This document shows positions 19,451 to 29,392 of a stretch of DNA of 64,000 nucleotides, one piece after another. How positions within the stretch are numbered: the stretch's first letter is position 1; every line of letters begins with the position of its first letter. The DNA is from Erythrobacter sp. (GTDB lineage Bacteria; Pseudomonadota; Alphaproteobacteria; Sphingomonadales; Sphingomonadaceae). The position numbers and the translations under genes were made by a program. Where the stretch lies: NCBI GenBank assembly GCA_009993605.1, contig JAACTB010000009.1:1-64000 (forward strand), given 5' to 3'. The notes beneath the pieces are model-generated. The model worked only from the letters and a program-made list of their open reading frames with translations. It was not told the origin of the DNA and ran no database searches.

Positions 19451-20590
19451 TCAAAATCCGGCAGAAAGCGTAAGGGCGGCACCCGATCCGGGCCGGGCAT
19501 CGCCGGCGATGCGGAACCGGTAATCGGCGGACAGGCGCGCAGGGCCGTCGGCCAGGCGCAGCGCGACACTGGCGCTCGGCCCGATATCGAGCCTCCCGGC
19601 GCCGCGCTGGACCCCGCCCCACGCCCCTGCGCCCAACGCGACGTCACCAAGATCGAACCGGGCCACTCTGCGCTCGGTGACGATCTGGCCATCCGCGAAG
19701 GCCGTGCCGGATTTCCCGCCCACGAAGCCCGCCTGCGCATAGCCTCGCGTGGTTATCCCAATTTCTGGATGCTCGGCGAAAAGACCGGCGGTCGCGAAGA
19801 CGGAGGGGCGCAGCAATGTCTCGCTCTGCGCCCCTTGCCCCCGACGCGTTACCCGCGCTTCGGCGTGCAAACGCACGGGCAGATCGGGATGCGGGCGTGC
19901 GCTGAGGCCGAGCGCCACGTCTTGCTGCCTCGGCCCGGCGATGGCAGCGGCGATCCGCCCGTACAGTTCAGGTCGTGCGCGGCTTTCGGGCGCGAGGGCA
20001 TAGCGCAGGATCGCGCCCGCCTGGCTCGCGCCGTAATTGGCGGACCCAGGGGCGGCCGATGGTGACGCGGCATCGGCGGAACGGACAAATACCCAGCCAT
20101 CGCCCGACAAACGGCCCTCGGTTGCGGGGCGAGAATACGGCGCGATCGGGCGGCTGGTCCCTTCGCCACTTATTTCGCGCGGTTCGTACGCGAAATTGGA
20201 CGCTTGGCGGACGAGAGGTGGCAATTCCGACATGGCAGCCAGCCACATGAGATGATGGCCCGGAATGTAGGCCGAACCGGACCGCTCTGGAGCGGTTCTT
20301 GCGGGCGATAGGACATGCGTGAATGCTGCCTGTCGTTCGCCGGTGAACATCCGGCCGCGAGAAGGCGCGGTGGGCGATCGCGCGACAGAAGTAGCGTTCG
20401 GTCCGGCGCCGATAGGGGATGCTGTCGCATTAGCGAGTCTCTCGCTCGTTCCGGTCAAAGGCGTATCGAACAAACCCGCAGGCACGGTTTCGAGCAACGG
20501 AGACCAGAATGCCGTGCGAAGGACGGTGTACCCTACGAGTAGCGAGACAATCGCCACCAGCGGCTGACCGCGTCTGGTCGTGGTCACCAT
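19451..20590 (-). CDS. NfrA C-terminal-like outer-membrane beta-barrel candidate
   Basis: N-terminal hydrophobic segment, C-terminal half with beta-strand-like alternation ending in F; 1-bp gap after NfrB-like gene. Confidence 0.5.
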   Translation of the reverse strand: MVTTTRRGQPLVAIVSLLVGYTVLRTAFWSPLLETVPAGLFDTPLTGTSERLANATASPIGAGPNATSVARSPTAPSRGRMFTGERQAAFTHVLSPARTAPERSGSAYIPGHHLMWLAAMSELPPLVRQASNFAYEPREISGEGTSRPIAPYSRPATEGRLSGDGWVFVRSADAASPSAAPGSANYGASQAGAILRYALAPESRARPELYGRIAAAIAGPRQQDVALGLSARPHPDLPVRLHAEARVTRRGQGAQSETLLRPSVFATAGLFAEHPEIGITTRGYAQAGFVGGKSGTAFADGQIVTERRVARFDLGDVALGAGAWGGVQRGAGRLDIGPSASVALRLADGPARLSADYRFRIAGDARPGSGAALTLSAGF

Positions 20591-20591
20591 G

Positions 20592-21983
20592 TCAGGCCGC
20601 CTCGTGCCCGTCGATCGCGGGGTGGTCGCGATGGTCCGTCTTCTCCCACACGATCGGCGCGCCCCTGAGAGTGCGCAGATAGGCGAACAACGCCCGCCGC
20701 CCGGCCAGGATCGCGATGGTGTTGGATACCGGAATGCGAGCCACGGCGAGTGCCGCCTCGCGCCAGCCGAATTCGCGGCCGGTGAAAAACGCCCGGACCG
20801 CAGCTCGCCAGAGAAGCGCGACGAAATTCAGAGCGACGAGCAGTTGGAGAAGGGGGCCGAGCCTGACCGGCTCGATCAGGCCGAACCCACGCGCCATCCA
20901 GCTCAACGCCATGGCGGCAAGCAGGCCGTAGGCGATGAACAGCAGCAGCGCCGCGAGCGGGCCGCGCCGGTCGCGCAGATCGAACCAGCGCCGCGCCGCG
21001 CCCTTGCCCCAGCCGATCCGGTCCCAGCCCTGCAAGGCGATCCCGTGCACCCAGCGGGTCTTCTGACGCACCGATTCGCCGATCCGGCCGGGGAAATAAG
21101 CCCGCGTCGCGATCAGCCGCCCTTCCATGGTCCGCATTCGCAGGAACCGCGTCCGCATTCCCATCATCGCGATATCGAGGCCAAATTCGTAATCCTCGGT
21201 CAGCGAATCAACTGCGAACGGTCCGCGCCCGTCGCGCAGAGCGGCGATATTCGACAGCGCATCGCGCCGCACCGCGCAGCCGACGCCCGCACCCGGAACG
21301 CCCGCCCCGAGCGCATCGCGCACGGTCATGGTCTTGGCATGCGCCTCGCAGAATTCGTCGACATAATGGCCCGCGACAAAGCGTGAGCCCGGCTTGGGCA
21401 GGGCCAGGACTGGCAATTGCACGAAGGCGGCATGGTCGATCGCGATATCGAACAGCTTGAGCGCAAGCGGATCGACCATATCCTCGGCATCGTGCAACAC
21501 CACCATGCGGAAGGTGCGACCCTTGATCGCTTCCTCGTCCTCGAGCGCCCGAAAGAGACAGTTGAGGCAGTCGGCCTTGGAGGTCGGCCCGAATTCGGAA
21601 TTGACGACCACGCGCACGCGTCGATCCTCTTTCTCCAGCGCCCGCGCGACGGCCAGCGTCTCGGGATCGTTGGCATAGCATCCGATAAGTATCGTGAGCT
21701 TGGGATCGGGCCAGACGGAGAGCGCGTGCCTGACCGTGGCGCCAATCACGCGCACCTCCTGCCAGCAGGGAATAAAGACCGCGGCGTCGCCGGAAAGCGT
21801 ATTGGCCGCGAGATCGCCAGCGTCGATGCGCCCGGTTCCCATGCGCCCCGTCAGGCGCAGCCAGAGATAGGCGATATCGACCGCGAATTCGTCCAGCGCT
21901 CCGATCAGGAAGAAGACGCCTGCGAACAGCAGCATCTCGTGCTGCACAGCCACGAAAAGCGCGCCGCCCTGCCATCCGGCCAT
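20592..21983 (-). CDS. NfrB-like family 2 glycosyltransferase, membrane-embedded
   Basis: LDEFAVDIAYLWLRL, VFIPCWQE, VVLHDAEDMVDP, EDYEFGLDIAMMG, QKTRWVHGIALQGWDR. Confidence 0.8.
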   Translation of the reverse strand: MAGWQGGALFVAVQHEMLLFAGVFFLIGALDEFAVDIAYLWLRLTGRMGTGRIDAGDLAANTLSGDAAVFIPCWQEVRVIGATVRHALSVWPDPKLTILIGCYANDPETLAVARALEKEDRRVRVVVNSEFGPTSKADCLNCLFRALEDEEAIKGRTFRMVVLHDAEDMVDPLALKLFDIAIDHAAFVQLPVLALPKPGSRFVAGHYVDEFCEAHAKTMTVRDALGAGVPGAGVGCAVRRDALSNIAALRDGRGPFAVDSLTEDYEFGLDIAMMGMRTRFLRMRTMEGRLIATRAYFPGRIGESVRQKTRWVHGIALQGWDRIGWGKGAARRWFDLRDRRGPLAALLLFIAYGLLAAMALSWMARGFGLIEPVRLGPLLQLLVALNFVALLWRAAVRAFFTGREFGWREAALAVARIPVSNTIAILAGRRALFAYLRTLRGAPIVWEKTDHRDHPAIDGHEAA

Positions 21984-22159
21984 CACATTGTCAGCATGTG
22001 CCCCACACGCCCCCATTCCTATCCGAAACGACTAATACGCATTTTGCGCAGGGGCAATGCGCGATCTGGGGAGAAATGGGGGACGGGATCGGTGACAAAC
22101 CGCCCTCGCCGTGTTTCAGGCGATGGCGGTCCGTCTATCGCGTGAGGTCCGGCGCGGGC

Positions 22160-22597
22160 TTACCAGCTACCGGTGTTCTCCATGCTTGCCCAAGGTTCCT
22201 GCGGCGGCAGATGGCCGTCTTGCAACAATTCGACCGAGATACCGTCCGGCGAGCGCACGAACGCCATATGCCCATCGCGCGGCGGGCGATTGATCGTGTG
22301 GCCCGCATCCATCAGCCGCTGGCAGGTGGCGTAGATATCCTCGACCCGATAAGCGAGATGCCCGAAATTGCGCCCCCCGGTATAGTCTTCCGGTGCGCTG
22401 CCGTCTTCGGGCGGCCAGTTGTATGTCAGTTCGACCTCGGCCACGCCCTCCTGGCCCTCCGCGGCGAGGAAGATCAGCGTGAAGCGCCCCTTCTCATTGT
22501 CGAACCGCCGCGTCTCCTTGACGCCGAACAGTTCGAAGAAGGCCAGGGTCGCGTCTGGATCGCTGACCCGGATCATGGTGTGGAGATATTTCGTCAT
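22160..22597 (-). CDS. gloA: Lactoylglutathione lyase (glyoxalase I)
   Basis: YLHTMIRVSDPDATLAFFELFG...GRNFGHLAYRVEDIYATC...VRSPDGISVELLQ. Confidence 0.9.
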   Translation of the reverse strand: MTKYLHTMIRVSDPDATLAFFELFGVKETRRFDNEKGRFTLIFLAAEGQEGVAEVELTYNWPPEDGSAPEDYTGGRNFGHLAYRVEDIYATCQRLMDAGHTINRPPRDGHMAFVRSPDGISVELLQDGHLPPQEPWASMENTGSW

Positions 22598-22650
22598 CGT
22601 CGGTCCCTTGATTATCTGACACGCCAGATGGGGCCGATGATGCGATAACG

Positions 22651-22683
22651 AAAGGGGCGGCCCGACCGGACCGCCCGCCTTTC
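22651..22683 (-). terminator. Putative terminator downstream of the TorF-like porin gene
   Basis: Minus strand AAAGGCGGGCGGTCCGGTCGGGCCGCCCCTTTCG; GC-rich stem then short T run. Confidence 0.5.
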
Positions 22684-22701
22684 TTCAACCCTGCGCCTGT
22701 C

Positions 22702-23469
22702 TCAGAAGCTTGCGCTCAAGGTCACCACGAAAGCGTCATCGACGAAATCATAAGCCCCCGGCGCGATGTCGCCTTCCGCACCGACATAGGCGGCGCTGAG
22801 CGTGAACGGTCCATAGACATTGGCCTCGGCCCCGATCGACCAGTCGAACGCGTCGCCGTCATTGGTGAAGGTGAGGAAACCGTCGGTATAGCCCAGATGC
22901 CCGGTCACGGTGACGGGCGTGTTGGGAATGCCCACCCCGATATCGCTGTAAACATACAGATTGTCCGTGCCGCCAAGCGAATCCTGTTCGGGCGCATAAG
23001 CGACGCCGACCGTGGTTTCCGCCGGCCCGAAAGTGAAGCCGAGCGAGGAATAGAATTCGACGTAATCGAAATCGCCGGGGCCGGCATCGGGGTAGAGATA
23101 GCCGATCACGCCGACATCGAGCGCGAGCCCTTCGCCGACATCCCCGCTCCAGCCGCCATAGACGTCGAGTTCGACATCGCCGTACCCGACCGTGTCGTCA
23201 TCCAGCGTCGATGCCCAGGTGCCGACATAGAACCCCGATTCGTGGGCAAGGTCCAGACCGCCCTGCACCGCCGGGTCGCCGCCCGACAGATCGACGCCGC
23301 GAAAGCGGTATTCGCTGGTCAGCGCGATATTGGCGGAAAAGGTGATCGGACCTTCGGTTTCCGCTTCGACCTCGTCGGCGGGATTGACGGTCTGCGCAGC
23401 CGCTGGGGCCGCAAAGGCGAGGCTCGCCAAAACAAAAACTGCGGCTGGGCCGCGAAAGGACGTGAGCAT
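22702..23469 (-). CDS. TorF-family putative porin
   Basis: Signal peptide; SANIALTSEYRFRGVDLSGGDPAVQGGLDLAHESGFYVGTW. Confidence 0.88.
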   Translation of the reverse strand: MLTSFRGPAAVFVLASLAFAAPAAAQTVNPADEVEAETEGPITFSANIALTSEYRFRGVDLSGGDPAVQGGLDLAHESGFYVGTWASTLDDDTVGYGDVELDVYGGWSGDVGEGLALDVGVIGYLYPDAGPGDFDYVEFYSSLGFTFGPAETTVGVAYAPEQDSLGGTDNLYVYSDIGVGIPNTPVTVTGHLGYTDGFLTFTNDGDAFDWSIGAEANVYGPFTLSAAYVGAEGDIAPGAYDFVDDAFVVTLSASF

Positions 23470-23727
23470 GACAGACTCCTCTGGTTGTCGCTTCGTCCCA
23501 CCTGCAATCCGCCGGGCCCCTTGTTATCGGATGGGGTCCTCGCTCGGATCGGCAAACTTGTTTCACGAAAACGGCGATAGGCGCAAGTTTCGATCCGCAC
23601 CTTTTCGCACTTGCAGCATAAGGCGTGGCAAATCGGCAACGGAGCGACCCGTTGCACGAGAGCGAACGCGGTTGCAGCCCTGTGCGGCCTCGCCTAGACG
23701 CCTTGCGCCGGGCGTCAGGCTCGCCAC

Positions 23728-24528
23728 ATGGCAGCCATGATCAAAGCCCTCAGCAAGATTTTCCGCTCCGACAAGGCCGCGCGCCCGCTCCCTTCGGTCC
23801 CCGAGGGCGAGCGCTATTACATCGTGGGCGACATCCACGGGCGCTGCGACCTGTTTGCCGCGCTGAAGAATGCGATCGAGCAGGACGAATTGGATTCAGA
23901 CGCGACAAGCACGGTCATCCTGCTCGGCGATCTGGTGGATCGCGGCCCCGACAGTGCGGGCGTGATCGCGCTGGCCCGCGAATGGCAGACCCGCCGTCCG
24001 ATGCGCTTCCTCGCGGGCAATCACGAGGAAATGTTCCTCGACAGTTTCGACGATCGCAAGGTGCTGCGCCATTTCGTCAAGCATGGCGGGCGCGAGACGA
24101 TTATGAGCTACGGCCTGACGCGCAGGCAATACGACGCGCTCGAACTCGACCAGTTGCAGGACGAGATGCGCGTTATCGTCCCGCAGGAACACCGGGATTT
24201 TCTGGCCGCTTTCGAAGACATGATCGTGATTGGCGACTACGTCTTCGTCCACGCCGGTATCGACCCCTCGCGCCCGATCGAGGATCAGTCCGCCAAGGAT
24301 CTGCGCTGGATACGCGAACGGTTCCTCAATACGGTCGGGCCGCTGAGCCATGTGGTCGTGCACGGGCACACGATCTTCGAGGATGTCGAGGATCAGGGGC
24401 ACCGGATCGGCATCGACACGGGCGCCTTCCGCACCGGGGTCTTGACCGCGCTCGTTCTCGAAGGCACCGAGCGCCGCTATATCCAGGCCATCGAGCGCGA
24501 CGGTAGGATCACCATCCAGCACGGGTAG
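23728..24528 (+). CDS. Metallophosphoesterase (serine/threonine phosphatase-like)
   Basis: YYIVGDIHGRCDL, LLGDLVDRGPDS, FLAGNHEEM, VVHGHT. Confidence 0.93.
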   Translation: MAAMIKALSKIFRSDKAARPLPSVPEGERYYIVGDIHGRCDLFAALKNAIEQDELDSDATSTVILLGDLVDRGPDSAGVIALAREWQTRRPMRFLAGNHEEMFLDSFDDRKVLRHFVKHGGRETIMSYGLTRRQYDALELDQLQDEMRVIVPQEHRDFLAAFEDMIVIGDYVFVHAGIDPSRPIEDQSAKDLRWIRERFLNTVGPLSHVVVHGHTIFEDVEDQGHRIGIDTGAFRTGVLTALVLEGTERRYIQAIERDGRITIQHG

Positions 24529-24534
24529 GACGAT

Positions 24535-25845
24535 ATGAAAATCGCAATGGTCGGATCGGGGTATGTCGGTCTGGTATCGGGAGCCTGCTTTGCGGACTTC
24601 GGCCACGAGGTGGTCTGCATCGACAAGGATCAGTCGAAGATCGACCGCCTGCATGACGGGATCATGCCGATCTACGAGCCCGGGCTCGATCAATTGGTGG
24701 CTAACAACGTCAAGTCCGGACGGCTGACCTTCACCACCGATCTGGCCGAGGGCATCGCTGGCGCGTCCGCGATCTTCATCGCGGTCGGCACGCCGAGCCG
24801 CCGGGGCGATGGCCACGCCGACCTCTCCTTCGTCTATGCCGTCGCCGAAGAGGTCGGGCAGAACCTGTCGAACGAGGCGGTGATCGTCACCAAATCGACC
24901 GTTCCGGTCGGCACCGGAGACGAGGTCGAACGCATCCTCAAGGACAGCGGAACCACCCACCGTTTCGCGGTCGTCTCCAATCCCGAATTCCTGCGCGAAG
25001 GGGCCGCGATCGGCGATTTCAAGCGCCCCGACCGGATCGTGATCGGTGCCGAGGACGAGTTCGGGCGCGAGGTAATGCGCGAGGTCTATCGCCCGCTCTT
25101 CCTCAACGAATCGCCGATCCTGTTCACCGGCCGCCGCACCAGCGAGCTCATCAAATACGCCGCCAACGCCTTCCTCGCGACCAAGATCACCTTCATCAAC
25201 GAGATGGCGGATCTGTGCGAAAAGGTCGGCGCCAACGTGCAGGATGTCTCTCGCGGGATCGGGATGGACAACCGCATCGGCTCGAAATTCCTCCATGCGG
25301 GTCCGGGCTATGGCGGTTCCTGCTTCCCCAAGGATACGCTCGCCTTGCTCAAGACGGCGGAGGATTACGACAGCCCGACGCGGATCGTGGAGGCCGTGGT
25401 CAAGGTCAATGAAAGCCGCAAGCGTGCCATGGGCCGCAAGGTGCTGGACGCCATCGGTGGGCATGATGGGGCGCGGGGCAAGAAGGTCGCGCTGCTCGGC
25501 CTGACCTTCAAGCCGAACACGGACGACATGCGCGATTCGCCCGCGATCGCGGTGGCGCAGACGCTGACCGATGCCGGTGTCGAGGTCGCGGCCTACGACC
25601 CGGAAGGGATGGACCTCGCCAAGCCGCTGATGCCCGACGTCACGATGTGTTCCGATCCCTATGAGGCGATCGAAAATGCCGACGCCATCGCCATCGTCAC
25701 CGAATGGGACGCCTTCCGCGCCCTCGATCTCTCCCGCGTGAAATCGCTCGCCAAGGCGCCGGTGATGGTGGACCTCAGAAACATCTACCGCCCCGACGAC
25801 ATGCGCGAGCGCGGCTTTTCCTATACCTCCATCGGGCGCGACTGA
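24535..25845 (+). CDS. ugd: UDP-glucose 6-dehydrogenase
   Basis: MKIAMVGSGYVGLVSGACFADFGH; GPGYGGSCFPKDTLALL. Confidence 0.96.
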   Translation: MKIAMVGSGYVGLVSGACFADFGHEVVCIDKDQSKIDRLHDGIMPIYEPGLDQLVANNVKSGRLTFTTDLAEGIAGASAIFIAVGTPSRRGDGHADLSFVYAVAEEVGQNLSNEAVIVTKSTVPVGTGDEVERILKDSGTTHRFAVVSNPEFLREGAAIGDFKRPDRIVIGAEDEFGREVMREVYRPLFLNESPILFTGRRTSELIKYAANAFLATKITFINEMADLCEKVGANVQDVSRGIGMDNRIGSKFLHAGPGYGGSCFPKDTLALLKTAEDYDSPTRIVEAVVKVNESRKRAMGRKVLDAIGGHDGARGKKVALLGLTFKPNTDDMRDSPAIAVAQTLTDAGVEVAAYDPEGMDLAKPLMPDVTMCSDPYEAIENADAIAIVTEWDAFRALDLSRVKSLAKAPVMVDLRNIYRPDDMRERGFSYTSIGRD

Positions 25846-25872
25846 ACGACGCCTGAAGGCCGCGAGCCGCGA

Positions 25873-27147
25873 TCAGTCGATCACGCGCCCGCGCACCATC
25901 ACCCAGTCGACGTCTTCCAGCACCGTCACATCGGCCAGCGGATCGCCGTCCACCGCGATGATGTCCGCCGAATAGCCGGGCGCCAGCCGCCCGATCTCGT
26001 TTTCCATCTCGAGAACGCGCGCCGCCATGGTTGTCGCGCTAGCCAGCGCTTCGCGATCGGTCATGCCCTGCGCCCGCATCAGAGCGAATTCGCCTGCGTT
26101 GCGCCCATGTTCGAACACGCCCGCATCGGTGCCGAAGGCGATCGGCACGCCCCAATTGCGCGCCTTGCCCATGAAGGTCTGCGCTACATCGGCGACCGCG
26201 CGGATCTTGTCCTCGACCACGGGGGTGTAGACGCCCTGCCCCAGCCGCTCGGTCACGCCCTTGAAGGCCATCAGCGTCGGGATCAGCACGGTGCCGTTCT
26301 TCACCATTTCGCGCGCGGCCGCCTCGTCGAGATAGGTGCCGTGCTCGATCGTATCGATGCCCGCCCGGCTCGCCGCCTCGATCCCGCGCGCGCCATGCGC
26401 ATGGGCCATCACCTTGAGGCCGAGCGAATGGGCGGTGTCGGCGATGCTTTTCATCTCGCTATCGGTGAAATGCGCCTCGAGGCCCCGTTCCTGCTGGCTG
26501 AGGACGCCGCCCGTCGCGGTGATCTTGATCGTGTCCGCCCCGTTCTGGCTGGCGCGCCTGACCTTGGCCGCGCATTCGACCGCGCCGGTGCAGCTGTAAC
26601 CGCTCGACAGGATCTCGTTGATCTCGGGCAGGAAGCCGGTGACGTCGCCATGCCCGCCGATAATGGCGAGCGGCGGTCCGGCGGCGATGATGCGGGGGCC
26701 TGCGATCAGGCCTTCCTCGGTCCCGCGGCGCAGCGAAAAGGCGGTCTGCTGCGCGCTCCCCGCCTCGCGCACGGTGGTGAACCCGGCCAGCGCGGTGAGG
26801 CGCGCATTCTTCGCGCCGACCACCACACCCCATTCGGCGGGCTCCACCGCTTCGCGCCAGAAATCGCCGCCGGGATCGCCCGTCAGATGGACATGCAGAT
26901 CGATCAGGCCCGGCAGGACCGTCTTGCCCGGCAATTGCACCAGCGTCGCGCCGTCGGCCCCGTCCTGCCACCCTTCCGCGATCGAGACGATGCGTCCGTC
27001 GGTCACGGTGATGGTCGAGCGGCCCAGCGGCGGTGCATCGGGCGCGACGATCACCCGCTCGGCCTGGATCACGGTGGTGTCGGCCAGAAGCGGGCTGGCC
27101 ATCATGGCGAGCGCGGCGGGTATCAGGCGGGTGATGGAATGGGTCAT
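25873..27147 (-). CDS. Secreted amidohydrolase family protein
   Basis: GKTVLPGLIDLHVHLTGD, VMAHAHGARGIEAASRAGIDTIEHGTYLD, AFGTDAGVF. Confidence 0.92.
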   Translation of the reverse strand: MTHSITRLIPAALAMMASPLLADTTVIQAERVIVAPDAPPLGRSTITVTDGRIVSIAEGWQDGADGATLVQLPGKTVLPGLIDLHVHLTGDPGGDFWREAVEPAEWGVVVGAKNARLTALAGFTTVREAGSAQQTAFSLRRGTEEGLIAGPRIIAAGPPLAIIGGHGDVTGFLPEINEILSSGYSCTGAVECAAKVRRASQNGADTIKITATGGVLSQQERGLEAHFTDSEMKSIADTAHSLGLKVMAHAHGARGIEAASRAGIDTIEHGTYLDEAAAREMVKNGTVLIPTLMAFKGVTERLGQGVYTPVVEDKIRAVADVAQTFMGKARNWGVPIAFGTDAGVFEHGRNAGEFALMRAQGMTDREALASATTMAARVLEMENEIGRLAPGYSADIIAVDGDPLADVTVLEDVDWVMVRGRVID

Positions 27148-27284
27148 GCGGTCTCTCCCTCGGCCTGCCCTTGTGCCGCGACAGGCGGTGCCGGACAAGC
27201 GCCGGTTTGCGCTGCGGGCCGGTATCGCTATGAAAGGCGGCAATGATTACAACGGAAACCGGACACAAGAGGATCGCCCCTTCG

Positions 27285-29339
27285 ATGAATCGCATTCTAC
27301 TTACCGCCAGCCTGTTCGCCAGCGCGTCGCTGATCGCCGGGGCCGCCAATGCCCGCCCGATGACGCCGGAAGACGTCGCCAAGCTCGAAAGCGTCGGCAC
27401 GATCGCCGTCTCGCCCGATGGGCGCCAGATCGCCTACACCACCGCCAGCCTGCCCGACGTGACCGAGGGCGAGGAGAACGGGACTACGCGGCAACAGCTC
27501 AAGCTTGCCACCGGCCCGGATGCGGCGCGCGCCTTTCTGCCCGACGATGTCAGCGTGGGCGGGGTGGAATTCTCTCCCGACGGGCGGATGATCAGCTTCC
27601 TGTGGACCAAGGATGGCGAGAAGCGCGCGGTCTGGGGCATTCCCACAGATGGCGGCGCGCAGCGCAAGCTGGCCGCCGTCGAAGGGGTCGGCGTGTCGAG
27701 CTATGCCTGGTCGCCCGATGGGTCGATGATCCACATGCTCACCGCCGCTGCCGAGGATACCGCGCGGACATCGCAGGACAAGGCCGGGTTCAACGCCGTG
27801 GTCTATGAGGAAGAGGCACGGCTCAATCGTATGTTCTCCGCCCGCGTGGGCGAGGAAATCGACGCGGAACCCCGCGCCGTCACCATCCCGGACTATGTCA
27901 GCGCCTTCCATGTCGCACCCGACGGGCGCATGGCCGTGGTCGAAAGCGCGCCGACCCCGCTGGTCGACGATTCCTACACCGCCAAGCGCGCGCATATCGT
28001 CGACCTCACCACCGGGCGGGTCGCGCGCGTGGTCGAAACGCCCGGCAAGCTCGGCGATATCGAGATTTCGCCCGACGGGCGCCAGCTGGCCATGATCGCC
28101 GCCGTCGATGCCAACGATCCGGCGGATACGACGCTGCATCTGGTCGATGTTTCGACCGGCCAGTTTCGTGCCCTCAATGCCGGTGCGCCCGAAGCGGCGG
28201 TGGATGCCGAATGGCTCGCCGACGGACGCCTCGCCGCGGTGATCCATACGGGCGCGCAATCGTCGCTACGCCTCTACAACAATGACGGCAGCGTCGCGGG
28301 CGAATATCCCGGCGGCGAACTGATCCTGACCTCCGTCGAGGCGAATGGCGGCACCATCGCGGTGCAGGCCAATGCCCCGCGCCATCCGACCGAATTGTTC
28401 ACCTGGGCCGATGGTGGCTTCACCCGCTGGACCACGCACAATCCCTGGCTAGCGGACATCGATTTCGGCAATCAGCGCACGATGACCTACACCGCGCGCG
28501 ACGGGCGGACGATCGAAGGCGTGCTGATCGAACCGGTCGGACGGGTGCCGCGCGGGGGAGCGCCTCTGATCCTCAACGTCCATGGCGGGCCGGAAGCGCA
28601 TGAGAGCAATGGCTGGCAGACCGCCTACAGCAAGCCCGGCCAGGTCGCCGCGGGTCAGGGATATGCCGTGTTCCTGCCCAATTATCGCGGCTCGACCGGA
28701 TACGGCACGGCCTTTTCCAAAGAGCATCAGATGGACGCCGCGGGCAAGGAATTCGACGATATCGTCGATGCCAAGCGCGCGTTGGTCGCCCAGGGAACCG
28801 CCGATGGCGACCGCACCGGGATCACCGGCGGCAGCTATGGCGGCTATGCCAGCGGCTGGGGCGCCACCTATTATTCCAGCGAATACGCCGCGAGCGTGAT
28901 GTTCGTCGGTATTTCCAACGTCATCTCGAAGTTCGGGACCACCGACATCCCGACCGAGGAATATCTGGTCCACGCGCGCGACTATATCTGGGACGACTGG
29001 ATGGACTCGCTCGCGCGCAGCCCGATCTATCACGTCGACAAGGCCAACACCCCGCTCCTGATCATGCATGGGGCGGAAGACCCGCGCGTCGCGCCGAGCC
29101 AGAGCTACGAGCTCTATCGTTCGATCAAGGTCAGAAAGCCCGACGTGCCCGTGCGCCTCGTGCTCTATCCGGGCGAAGGCCACGGCAATTCGCGCGCAGC
29201 GGCCCGTTACGATTACAATCTCCGGATGATGAAGTGGTTCGACACGTATCTCAAAACCGGCGATCGCGATGCCGAACTGCCCGATCCCCGGCCGATGCTG
29301 GCCGAAGGAACGATCGGCACCGGATCGAGCGACGACTGA
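27285..29339 (+). CDS. S9 family (prolyl oligopeptidase/acylaminoacyl peptidase) serine peptidase
   Basis: Signal peptide, WD-like repeats, GGSYGGYASGW nucleophile motif, HGAEDPRVAPSQ, GEGHGN. Confidence 0.94.
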   Translation: MNRILLTASLFASASLIAGAANARPMTPEDVAKLESVGTIAVSPDGRQIAYTTASLPDVTEGEENGTTRQQLKLATGPDAARAFLPDDVSVGGVEFSPDGRMISFLWTKDGEKRAVWGIPTDGGAQRKLAAVEGVGVSSYAWSPDGSMIHMLTAAAEDTARTSQDKAGFNAVVYEEEARLNRMFSARVGEEIDAEPRAVTIPDYVSAFHVAPDGRMAVVESAPTPLVDDSYTAKRAHIVDLTTGRVARVVETPGKLGDIEISPDGRQLAMIAAVDANDPADTTLHLVDVSTGQFRALNAGAPEAAVDAEWLADGRLAAVIHTGAQSSLRLYNNDGSVAGEYPGGELILTSVEANGGTIAVQANAPRHPTELFTWADGGFTRWTTHNPWLADIDFGNQRTMTYTARDGRTIEGVLIEPVGRVPRGGAPLILNVHGGPEAHESNGWQTAYSKPGQVAAGQGYAVFLPNYRGSTGYGTAFSKEHQMDAAGKEFDDIVDAKRALVAQGTADGDRTGITGGSYGGYASGWGATYYSSEYAASVMFVGISNVISKFGTTDIPTEEYLVHARDYIWDDWMDSLARSPIYHVDKANTPLLIMHGAEDPRVAPSQSYELYRSIKVRKPDVPVRLVLYPGEGHGNSRAAARYDYNLRMMKWFDTYLKTGDRDAELPDPRPMLAEGTIGTGSSDD

Positions 29340-29342
29340 CAC

Positions 29343-29371
29343 AAAAAGGGCGGCTCGCGGGCCGCCCTTTT
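29343..29371. terminator. Bidirectional rho-independent terminator between convergent genes
   Basis: AAAAGGGCGGC-tcgcgg-GCCGCCCTTTT, 11-bp stem flanked by A/T runs. Confidence 0.9.
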
Positions 29372-29392
29372 CCGTTTGGGGTCGTTCGAACC

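Noticed and set aside
17749-19740. 663-aa ORF joining an upstream region to the TIGR02186-like protein
   Set aside because: The upstream part is antisense-style out-of-frame reading of the TSUP gene; a GTG at 18501 gives a family-sized protein.
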